From positions 196,868-229,161 of the forward strand of contig MNCI01029653.1 of assembly GCA_015680685.1 (NCBI GenBank): a DNA stretch of 32,294 bases, written 5' to 3'. How positions within the stretch are numbered: position 1 is the stretch's first letter; each line of letters opens with the position of its first letter. Positions 1 through 9,036 of this stretch are shown here, piece by piece. A program made the position numbers and the translations under genes. The notes under the pieces were generated by a model. The model worked only from the letters and a program-made list of their open reading frames with translations. It ran no database searches and had not been told where the DNA came from. Source of the DNA: Gnetum montanum (lineage: Eukaryota > Streptophyta > Gnetopsida > Gnetales > Gnetaceae).

Positions 1-382
1 TAGAGAGATATTACTAAGAAAGTAGTAAATAACAATAACAATTAAATAATTAAGCTAAGTGGATGCTGCAATAATGAAGTAATCTCAATCTTTATTGCCG
101 ATCATGTGCATCTCCAAGTACGTCACACTCGAATAACGATGTCATACAATTACAATCATCACACTACGGGCATAAGGGTTGAGAGGAAAACTGACAAAAA
201 GTCCCTACCTTAATACTAAAAATAGAAACTTAAAACTTCAAAACTTAAAAAACCTCTTTACCAAGTCTGTCTGCCTCTTATTTATAGACGAGGAGACAGG
301 CTGCGATATCGCGTCTAGGCTGTGATATCACGTACGTGATATCATGGGTGTGATATCGCAACCAACAATTCATAACTCATCA
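1..382 (-). repeat. LTR of an Athila-like Ty3/gypsy element (copy F), truncated by the window edge
   Basis: Read on the minus strand this LTR starts TGATGAG at 382 (CTCATCA at 376-382 on the plus strand). It has a palindrome-rich U3, a TATA box at 279-286 (TATAAATA) and a poly(A) signal AATAAA at 91-96 followed by GAC-like sequence. The same order occurs in the two LTRs of element D (14103-14986 and 20069-21112), including the phrase TCTTTATTGCCG on the plus strand, although most of the sequence has diverged. The rest of the LTR and any internal region lie left of the window. It could be the 3' LTR of an element or a solo LTR. Confidence 0.75.
324..343. promoter_or_regulatory. Perfect 20-bp U3 palindrome of LTR F
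   Basis: GATATCACGTACGTGATATC is identical to its own reverse complement. It lies about 40 bp upstream of the TATA box in the minus-strand reading. Related palindromes sit at the same place in the LTRs of element D, and one lies inside LTR C. A protein-binding or chromatin role is only inferred. Confidence 0.6.
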
Positions 383-1559
383 CATGCTTTTCCTTGCATT
401 ATATGTTAGATGTGTGAAGGTTCAACTCACATTTAACTCTAATTACAATTTTAACTCTTAATCTAGATAGATTTCTCAAGTTGGGCAAGCCCTCTTTTGG
501 GGTTTCTTGTTCCACTTTCCTTCACAAATTTTGGTAAATTGGGCATACCTCAAGCATTAGAGACTTGATGAACATTTGATGCATGCTCCCACTTCATTTC
601 ATGCATGCTAGAAGGTAGAGACAATGTGATTTAAAGACATTTAATGCTATTTCTTTGGTTTGTGCTTATTGCATAATTTCATGAATTATCATGCAAATTT
701 GATGTAATTTGTTTTTGTAAACCTCAATGGTAGTCTCAAAAGGCTAAACATCATATTTATTGTCTTCTCCACCCTTCTAAAAGCTAGATTTGTTATCAAT
801 TTTCATCTTGAAGTTGCATATTTTTCAATTTTTGGGTCTATCTCAAATCACAACCTCACTATGAGTTATGTTCTTTGAGACCATCATCCCACCATGACTA
901 TCCCATGACTCAATGTCTTTATTTTTCAAGTTTTTCCTTGATTACAACCTATGGTCCTCTTGTGGTCTATCTTTTTAAATTCACCATGACCCATGGTGGA
1001 CTCATCTCTCAAGCCTTCAAAACAACCACCATGACCAAACCATGACCCCTATCTCACTCATAATTTGTAAGACGATGACTTGTTCTTGACATTGTAGTCT
1101 TAGCATTTTGAATTTTTTTTCTGTTTCAAGTACCTTAACCTTGCCACAACCTTGGTGAATTGTCACAAACTCTCCACAATGAATGGTTTGTCCAAATTTC
1201 ACCATGAGTGACCCTACTACTTGTGATTGACTCTATCAAATTTGAAAACAAGATTTAAAGAATAAGGAGCAGAAAAATATCTTATTATGCTCTTGAGATC
1301 TAACAAAAACTATTTTATGCATAAAGCAATAACATAATAAAAAAAACTAAGTTATGCACTGAAGAAAGCATTAACATTCTTATAGATAACCAAGAATTTG
1401 AAAAAAATAATATAATGTACATTCTACAAAATTTTTCTTAAAATAGTTTTTGAAAGAGCAAAATTCACTTTACCATCAACTTTCTACAATAACATAGTTT
1501 CACCAACAAAAAGAATTTGCAACATTAAAAAAATATTGGCAAAGACATTGCTAGAATTT
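383..1559. other. Intergenic, no gene recognised
   Basis: AT-rich sequence with no coding exon, RNA gene or clear repeat that I can recognise on either strand. The left border is the LTR end at 382. The right border is the decayed tail of the RTE reverse transcriptase. Confidence 0.5.
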
Positions 1560-2460
1560 CTTTTATGTCATTCATTTCTATTAAGAGTCAAATAAAGTAT
1601 AAATACCCAAATCTTGGATGTCTTTTTTATGCAAGCAAACCAAGTATATTTTGGTCTACATCTTTATTGGTTTACCTTAACTTTAATAAAAAGACCTCTT
1701 CTAACAAGGGCATTCTCTAGTTTTCTTAGCGCATGACCAACCCATCTATGACAACTTTCCTTGTTCTTTTCATCTATGGGTATCACTCCTAGAGTTTCCC
1801 TAATGAGAGAGTTGTTCAGTCTTTCCTAATCACACCCAACATCAACCTTACCATACACATCTTTGCCACATGCATGCATTGAGCTTGATACTTTTTAATA
1901 GGCCACCATTGCACACCATAAAGGGTCGTAGGTCTAATAGCAATTCTATAGAACTTACCCTTCAACCTAGCAAAGATTCTTCAATCACAAAGCACACCAC
2001 TAGCTTCCCACCATTTCTTCCATCTTATTTCAATTTTGTTTGTCACGTCATTGTTAATCTCGCACTTGAACAAGAGACCACAGGTACCTAAATTGCTTAC
2101 ATTGAGAAACTTCTTGGTTTGGAATTCTAATCTTCATATCTTCATTACTTGCTTTTCCACTAAAAATGTACTCCATGTATTTCACTTTACTTCTATTAAT
2201 CCTCAATCCTTTTGCTTCTTTGTTGTTTCTCTAATTCTTCATTTTTGCAGCCAAGACTTAGATTCACCCATTAAAGTAACATCTTCAATAAAGAAAAGAG
2301 TATACACCAAGGGATACCATCTTGAATATCTTTAGTTGGCTCCTCCATAATAATGATGAGCAAATAAGGGCCTAGAATAAACCCTTGGTGTAACCGCAAC
2401 TTTACAAGAAAGTCTGAAGTCTCTAAATCCACTCTAGTTCTCACTTTCTTATTAATCCTT
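1560..2460 (-). pseudogene. Degraded RTE-clade LINE reverse transcriptase (C-terminal half)
   Basis: On the minus strand, in broken frames, the region gives the ordered signature of an RTE-type reverse transcriptase. LHQGFILGPYL (about 2370-2400) corresponds to the LHQGSALSPYLF block. It is followed by PWCILFFIED at the position of the catalytic LFADD block (about 2270-2310). Next come GLRINRSKVKYMEY and FSGKAS (about 2150-2225), IRIPNQEV, LKGKFYRIAIRPTTLYG (about 1905-1960) and finally HRWVGHALRKLENAL (about 1700-1760). These blocks are characteristic of RTE non-LTR elements. The catalytic Asp-Asp pair reads Glu-Asp with an extra residue, and stops and frameshifts interrupt it, so it is dead. 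The endonuclease and the N-terminal RT half were not found. The outer limits are approximate. Confidence 0.8.
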
Positions 2461-3028
2461 GTAAAATTAACCCCACATTTCTGGATAATGCACTTTCTTC
2501 TTAATCGTTGTGGAATTTTCTTAGTTCATTTCATCCAAATCAAGTGCAGACGTATATGGATATGCAAAACCTTGTAAAATTCTGCTCCTCTACAAAGTTT
2601 CATTGTACAATCCAAAGGGTTCTCACCCCTCCATAATAGCTGTCAAAGTATATATGTAAGATCGTCCTAGAGTTAAAAAAGTCAAAGACCGAAGTAGTTT
2701 TTCTAAATCTTAAATAGAGTCTCTTCAAAACTAACAATACTAAGTTACGTTACAACTTCTTGAAATTATTATTTTGTTCCGCCAATGCCCAAATCACATG
2801 AGATGTATTTACCTTACAATTTCCCTTCATTATCTATAAATGTATTCAGTTATTTCATAATACTTCTTTGAAAATGTATCCATCGTACAAACTGAAGAAC
2901 AGAGTTAACCTCACCCGTTGGAACAAAATCGCATATTTGAATAAGGATAAAAATACTTGGCAAAAATATGTAAAAAGAAAGAAGCAGCATCAACGAAAGG
3001 TGAAAATAGGGTGCACAAACAAACAAAG
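2461..3028. other. Intergenic, no gene recognised
   Basis: AT-rich sequence between the RTE remnant and the 3' side of the PsbP-domain gene. Part of it may be the 3' UTR or downstream region of that gene. No coding signature was seen. Confidence 0.4.
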
Positions 3029-3048
3029 AATAATAATAATAATAATAT
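3029..3048. repeat. (AAT)n microsatellite
   Basis: About six AAT units in a row, about 220 bp downstream of the stop codon of the PsbP-domain gene. Ordinary simple repeat. Confidence 0.8.
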
Positions 3049-3267
3049 TCAAAAGGAATCTACCATAAAAAATGAACATATTTATATAAAGCCAATGAAT
3101 TCTCTTTGCCTTAAAAGATAAGAGAATGATCCTTGGTATTCCTAAACTACCGTAGAAGGACCTTAACAAACTATTGAACATGCTTGTTCATTTTATCACA
3201 GCCAGGTTATGCTTGATGTTTGCAAGAATTGCATTAAAATTTGAAAGTTCAGAAAAGGACTGTCATT

Positions 3268-6200
3268 TCAAGCTATTCTGAATGACAAAACCGACTGCAT
3301 GCATGAATTCAAGAGAAGAAAATCAGTTGTGTTAAACATTTGAGTTCATTTTCATTGTAATTTGAATCATCTCTAGTACTTAAATAGAAAAATGACTTTA
3401 GCCGATAAAAAAGTGGAGACAAACAGATTAAGAAAATAAACATTTTTCCAGTTCAGTAAGCAAAAATGAATGAATAAAAAAATGGAAGACACTTTCAGTA
3501 AAATGACATTTATTCTTTTTGGAGGCATCTCTTGTAAAGTACATTTCATATAGTCAAATGCATTTCACGTTTACCTGTTCAATTTTTGATTTATATTTGT
3601 CACCATCCTCGTCTAAATACTGCAGAAATAATCAAAATTAATCTTCACACAAAACTATTACCTCTTAGCTGCCATAATGAATTGCATTAAAAAAATTGTA
3701 ATCACATTAATTAGATTAAATTATTTAAGAGAGTACTGAGCAATTTCCAATAAAAGGGAGAAAATGTTTTGCATTTTATTGGTATGTCTACTGATAAACA
3801 GATTAACATTCATAATGAGGTGTTAACTTAGTACTAAGAGTCTTGATGTGGAAAACTCCAGTCATAGGTTTGATTGATTCCAATGGGCAATGTTGAGTTG
3901 TGGATTAAAAAAATTTGTAAAAGGAATTCTGAAACTAGCATGATGATGTTGAGATAAGGCTAGGATCATAATGATGATAATGATGAATTCTGAAATGAGT
4001 GCAATCTGATAGATCCAAGGTGATCTCAGTGGGCATAAGTAAAAATGTCCATTCCAGTTTCATAATGACAAAAAATTATATGTTAATTTTATGGTTGACT
4101 AATTGTGCACGGACATGGACCAGGAAATTCAAAATTTTTTATTAAAAAAAGACATAAAATGAAATGGCAGTCTCAGGCTGCACTTGCTTCTATTAATTGA
4201 GCATCATATGCAAATTACCCTTAAACCAAACCATCATGAAGGGGATATAATTCACACCATCTAGCTTTCTCTCCCCTTCTGTACAAAGCACCAGCCTCGT
4301 GAATTTGTAATACAGAATTCTTTGACGTTGCATATAATCTTGAGTTTTTTGGGTTCTTCCTGCTCCCATTTATTGTTTCAATTTCATTTTTCACTTCTGT
4401 TTCTGTAATTCCTAATAGGTCTTCTGTCTTGTCGTAAGGATTATGTGTGGCTAATTCTATCTTTTAACTCAGGCTGACCAATTTCAAGTTTGCTTGGATA
4501 AAAAGAAACAATCAGTAGTCAGAAGATGATTGTGAATTACAATATTGTCAAATAAATTAAAAACAGGAAATTTAGATGAGCTACAGTTTTGAAACGTATT
4601 ATTAAAAAAAAAAAAACTCATTCTAAATTTTTGTTTTAAAAAAACTATTTTTAACACCAAAAACAGCCTGGTGCGGTATGTAGTCAACAAATCGACATAT
4701 TACCTGGCCAGTAACTATATAAAGCTTGTTATACCAGACATCAAATCCCAAGCCAACTGCAGATATTAAATGAATTTTCTTTTCTCCAGGCTTTCTAATG
4801 GTATATTCTACAAGATATACACCTGGAAAACAGATTTTCCCAAGAAGTTCAGTAGGAAGGAAAGAAATAAAAGGAAAAAAATTTCTAAAAATTTCCCAGC
4901 TATAGTTAAAAAAGAGGTACCATTTCTAGATTTTGCATCAAGCAGCTTTGCTTCTTGACCTGGTGGCCTTTGCCAACTTTTATCCTGAGAATTAACCTAA
5001 GGAAAATCATTTCATGTATGTTAAGCAAAGGAATTCACAAACCATCCTGCACATTTCAAACGCTATGTAGAAAAGCATGTTAAAAACAAATTGGGTACCA
5101 ATGTCTCTGCAAATGCATCAACAGTTCCAAACGACTCCATTCTTGTATAATCAGCACCAACTCCCGTTGTCACAATACTCACTGAGAAAAATGAACAACG
5201 GTCATAAATCTGTATCAGATTTCAAAATGAAACATGGGTGCATCTTAAGGGAAAGAAAATATGCAATAATATGAAACAAGCAAACAAACAAGAGACCAAC
5301 AGTTAGGTATTGTCTCATTTTCAGGAGAAAAAGCTGTCACTGATCTGTCCCCATCCACTTGCCCTTCACCTTTTACCCAGTCTGCATAAAGTTGATAGAC
5401 AATGAGAGCAAAATTTAGATATCAACAAGAAATAGTGATTCATCATCTGTTCATTAGCTCCCATGAGTTTCTTCTTATCTTTTTAATAATTATCATGAAT
5501 GGAAATTCGTTATCCTTGTATGATATTTTAAAAAGCAAAAGATCACTGTTTGCAGAGCCTGTAAAGCCTTTTCTTCTGCTCCTACCACATTTTTTAATTC
5601 TAAAATTAAAGAACAAAATACTGTCTATTTTATAATGCCTCACCGCGAGGAATCAGCAGTGAGAACTTTGCCTTCTCATCTTTATAAAATATGTATTCTT
5701 CTTGTAATTCTGAGACAAGCAGATGTGGCTTATCACAAACAGGTAACATCATAGGACAGATTCAATCCAGTCACACTCACAGCCTGAATTAATGTTTTAA
5801 AAAAAGTTGACCAAAGGATGAAGATATAGATGACATTTTAAGTAATTACAAACAATTACATGACAAAGGTAAAAAGATTGTGCAATACGGTAACCCAGGA
5901 AAAAAACGTCTAAATGAAACTGCAGTTGCAGAAGAATACCAGTTTCTATTGCTTTGGCAACCTGAAAATTACATGTGAGTGCTAGAAGAATTGTAGCAGC
6001 ATGCCATGTGGCTTCCCTTCTTCCCACTGATAATCTGAGAATAATAAAAATTTGTAATATCAGCATTCACCACGCAATAATTACATGAATTGGGACAGCC
6101 AATAATTTTCAAAAACCCTGCCAGAAATTATCAGAACTCGAAAGAAGAATTATAAGATTCTAGAGAATTGCTCGAAAACTCTAGGAAGGATTGCTTGAAT

Positions 6201-6493
6201 GACATACTGGCTCCCTGTAACAGAATGACATAAAATCTGTGTGTTTGACCCGCGAAACTTTTTCAAATCTCCTGTCCATACCATTGTACTTTGCAAACAT
6301 TAGAATTCCTAATTCGAAATTAAAACAGAAGAATTTCAAACTTAACAAGCATTGTTAATGCTTCCTGGAACGCAACACAAACGTTGCTCAAACATAACTG
6401 ACTTTTTAGTGAATGAAGAAAATGATAATTCAGAACTCTGTAAGACGGAGCCATTAACGCAGATGCCGCAGGTATCGCAACGATTTTCTCCAT
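3268..6493 (-). CDS. PsbP-domain thylakoid-lumen protein, nine-exon nuclear gene
   Basis: Coding exons on the minus strand: 6399-6493, 5940-6034, 5644-5709, 5301-5381, 5099-5181, 4921-4996, 4704-4822, 3575-3619 and 3268-3294 (stop TGA). Every intron is GT-AG and every phase joins, giving about 228 residues. ATG 6493 opens a chloroplast-type leader. Exon 2 holds a twin-arginine motif (GRREA, about residues 36-40), a hydrophobic stretch (ATILLALTC) and VAKA before the mature part, the pattern of lumen proteins moved by the Tat route. The mature part matches the PsbP/PPD family: FSLLIPRDW, SVTAFSPEN, GADYTRMESFG, DAFAETLV, SWQRPPGQEAKLLDAK, VYLVEYTIRKPGEKK and LYIVTGQ, ending SVLSFRIA. PPD proteins act around photosystem assembly or thylakoid electron transport. 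I cannot assign a numbered paralog. It appears intact. The exon 1 donor is uncertain: 6399 or, with 19 more codons, 6342. An in-frame ATG also lies upstream at 6541. Confidence 0.88.
3813..3915 (+). repeat. tRNA-like SINE-type repeat, copy 1 (in intron 7 of the PsbP gene)
   Basis: Starts AATGAGGTGTTAACTTAGTACTAAGAG, runs through GTCATAGGTTTGATTGATTCC and ends TGGGCAATGTTGAGTTGTGG. The first block resembles a polymerase III A box and the second a B box with a small insertion. The same order occurs at 21757-21840, at 7923-8020 (minus) and, in part, at 7044-7095 and 7224-7291. It lies in the 1084-bp intron between exons 7 and 8. No target duplication was established. Confidence 0.6.
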
Positions 6494-7043
6494 GATATGA
6501 TATGGGTGCTCGGCTATAATTTGATGTAAATGAATTGTCATCCTTGTTCAAAGCTTTTGCAGTTTCTTTTTTCCAGATTACGTTATCCATAGATCATGGA
6601 CTGAAAAATAACGAAAAAGGGGAAAATTGGAATTAAATGGCACTGATTGCAATTAACAAAACCTATTACCTAATCACCAATTCATCAAGGTATCAAAATG
6701 ATACTGCAGAGCATCGAATCCATAACCAATTTAACCGATAAGATAAAACTAGTAATTCAACTAGTAACTTATTTCAATGTTTTAAAAATAATATATCTTG
6801 GTTTCAGATTCTAACAAGCAGAATCTTAGAAAAAAAGATATATCTTGCAAAATATGTTTTTTTTAATAAAATCTTGACTTAACATTTATATGCATTTTGT
6901 ATATCTTAGTTGTTTCACTTGATGAGAATTGGACCCTCGTGAATTGGCTTTTCTTATATTGTTCAAACTAGAACCGTGGTATTGTTTGATATTTGATATA
7001 GTTTTCTTTGGTATATATTCATTGTTCTTATAATGTATTGAAC
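6494..7043. other. Upstream region of the PsbP-domain gene; promoter not resolved
   Basis: The 5' flank of the minus-strand gene, expected to hold its promoter and 5' UTR. It is AT-rich, and I could not pick one TATA box or start site with confidence. No other coding sequence was seen. Confidence 0.35.
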
Positions 7044-7095
7044 AATGATGTGTTAGCTTAGTGGTAAGAATCTTGACTTAGAAACTCTATGCTTG
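7044..7095 (+). repeat. tRNA-like SINE-type repeat, copy 2 (5' part only)
   Basis: AATGATGTGTTAGCTTAGTGGTAAGAATCTTGAC matches the head of the repeat and has the best A box of the set (TAGCTTAGTGG). It then gives way to a local direct repeat of GCTTGGAATATGCCTTCAAG in two copies within 7084-7140, so the B-box half is lost or overwritten. Confidence 0.5.
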
Positions 7096-7223
7096 GAATA
7101 TGCCTTCAAGTTAGCATGTGAGCTTGGAATATGCCTTCAAGTACTAGGCTTTAAACCCAATACCTTACTATGCAAAGCATGTGAGCCAACAAGCTCAACT
7201 ATAGCTCATGCTCAATTATTTTT

Positions 7224-7291
7224 TTATATTATATTTTAGATTTGAACTCATAACCTATCTTTCATAAGTATTTTGCTATACTAACATCTTA
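7224..7291 (-). repeat. tRNA-like SINE-type repeat, degraded copy
   Basis: On the minus strand GATGTTAGTATAGC is followed about 25 nt later by TATGAGTTCAAATCT, which fits the A-box and B-box blocks of the other copies. It is short and decayed, so membership of the family is tentative. Confidence 0.4.
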
Positions 7292-7394
7292 ATGTCTATT
7301 GGAAAGAATAGAGATCTAGGATGCATGTGAGGTCCAAAAAAGAAATTTATGGAATTATTATCATTATCTATTCTCAAGTATTCATATTTAATTA

Positions 7395-7580
7395 GGGAAT
7401 CAAATTGCTGGACCAAAAATGAGCTCTCATCATCTCCTTATTGAGACAAGTTGTTGGATCAATTTACCAATAGAAGAGCGTATTTGCAAACTATGAAAAT
7501 AAAGGATAGAAGATGAAGAACATATTTTTTTATTTTGCCCATCTTTGGCTCATATTCCAATGAATTATATCATTAATTGT
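7395..7580 (+). pseudogene. Fragment of a LINE C-terminal zinc-finger tail, not the L1 type
   Basis: One plus-strand frame reads SSHHLLIETSCWINLPIEER, then ICKL, two stops, RIEDEEHIFLFCPS. This follows the pattern SHxLRIETGRW...P.EERxCxxC...VEDExHFLFxCP at the C-terminus of several LINE reverse transcriptases. One zinc-ligand Cys position is a TGA stop and a second stop follows. It is clearly different from the zf-RVT tail of the L1 element at 8713-13560. No RT blocks were found upstream. Clade assignment is uncertain. Confidence 0.5.
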
Positions 7581-7922
7581 AATTTTCTGATTGCTTTCTT
7601 TCAAAAATTGAACCTATCCACTTGGAGCATTACATTAATGATGTTTTCAGCTTTCTTAAAAAATATGTTGAGGCTTTGAAATTGTCCAACAAATCCTCTA
7701 CAATTTCTTGGATGTAATAAAAATTTCTTTTTTCCAATTTCCATTATTATTATATTATTTGGTTCATGCAAATAATAATAGAAACATTTATATTTTATAA
7801 ATTAGAATAACCTAGATCCTTTAAGCCCATTGGTTTTAGCCCAATCACACAATTATCATTTTGTTGAGCATGTTGGAACCCTGAAATAATTGTAATATAA
7901 GTATACCTTAAGATATATAATT

Positions 7923-8020
7923 AAGTTAAAAACTTTATAACTTAGCATTGCCCACTAAAATTGAACCCATGACTTGAAGCTCTAAAATCAAGAGTCTTTC
8001 AACTAGACTAACACCTCATT
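7923..8020 (-). repeat. tRNA-like SINE-type repeat, copy 3
   Basis: On the minus strand it starts AATGAGGTGTTAGTCTAG, passes GTCATGGGTTCAATTTTAG (B-box block) and ends TGGGCAATGCTAAGTTATAA. Head, B box and tail occur in the same order as in the copies at 3813 and 21757, which supports a mobile unit rather than chance similarity. Confidence 0.6.
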
Positions 8021-8694
8021 ATTCTTAGATCCAACTTATTATTCTTAAATCTTCTATTCTTTTAAAATTAATAACCATTGTTCAATATGTTTCATTTTTG
8101 AAACTCTTTAGGTTTATTACAAATCTTGATTCATGTTATTTTTCCACCATTGGGTTTATTCTTGATGAAACCAAAGATCCGTTATAGTGTATAAATACCA
8201 AGCTTGTATACCCTCTTGGCATTATTAGGTAAATTTCTTTTTTGTCTTTGCCTTTCCTCTTGGAGCATTTGTTGTAGATCTTGCGGAAGTTTTATTGTGA
8301 AACTAAACTTGATTATGGAATCTTGCTGTCGAATTCATATTGCATTGCTGATCCTTGACGAAAAACCATTTAAGCATTTTCAAAGCATTCCAAGCAAATG
8401 AACCATGTTTCTTTCTCTAGGGTTTGATTATTTATTTGTATTTCTACCTTTAAATTAAATACTTCATGTTATTTTGATTATATCTTCCACTCTAGCTTTC
8501 CATGCATTTAGATTATTAAATTCTAATTCATGAACACAATTACGTCAATTTCCCTTCATTATCCCTGCCTCTACCCTCCTTTCAGATGCCCAAGTGCAGG
8601 TACAAATTGCATCTGCTAGGACACGTTCAAGGGATGTTCCCAGTTTTTTATCGCCGTCATTAACTTTTATGTACATCATGACCTTAGATCGCAA
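8021..8694. other. Intergenic, no gene recognised
   Basis: AT-rich sequence leading up to the LINE insertion site. A short open stretch near 8204-8401 has no recognisable domain and was not called. Confidence 0.4.
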
Positions 8695-8712
8695 CATTCC
8701 AACCGCATTATG
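8695..8712. repeat. Target-site duplication, 3' side of the LINE
   Basis: CATTCCAACCGCATTATG is repeated at 13561-13578 with a single G/A difference in what was a CpG. The pair brackets the LINE exactly. Confidence 0.9.
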
Positions 8713-9036
8713 GGGGGGGTGTCAGACCTCGAAAAGAAGTTTTATTGAAATTAAAGGTGCATCAATTACAACAACTTGAATAAGTCATATGGTTAAAGGA
8801 AAGGGAAAACTGAGAGCATCCTGAATGACACTCAGGAAACACCTTAGAAATAAACAAGTATTAGAGGAGGAAACCCAAGTTGGGGCACAACCAAATGTTC
8901 GCACAGACTGGCTTGTTACAAAATAGATTGACATAGAATTAGATGAGGCAAAGAGCTCTCAATTAAGGATAGAGAGAATTCCAATGGTGACTCCACATAA
9001 TAAAAAGGGAAAACTTCCTTGCAGAGATTACTGATG
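8713..9036 (-). other. LINE 3' UTR, ending in oligo(C) without poly(A)
   Basis: 324 bp follow the ORF2 stop. On the minus strand the sequence ends AATAAAACTTCTTTTCGAGG and then GTCTGACACCCCCCC directly against the target duplication. There is no A-run, although an AATAAA hexamer lies 28 nt from the end. Confidence 0.7.
8741..8746 (-). terminator. Poly(A) signal AATAAA of the LINE
   Basis: AATAAA on the minus strand (TTTATT on plus), 28 nt before the element end, in the usual position for a 3' processing signal. Confidence 0.6.

Noticed and set aside
4770-4958. Plus-strand open frame over exons 6 and 7 of the PsbP gene
   Set aside because: The minus strand carries phase-compatible exons with family motifs; the plus frame is incidental.
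8204-8401. Small plus-strand frame with a Cys-rich start, possibly a secreted peptide
   Set aside because: No conserved pattern, no splice support and AT-rich surroundings; chance is the simpler explanation.
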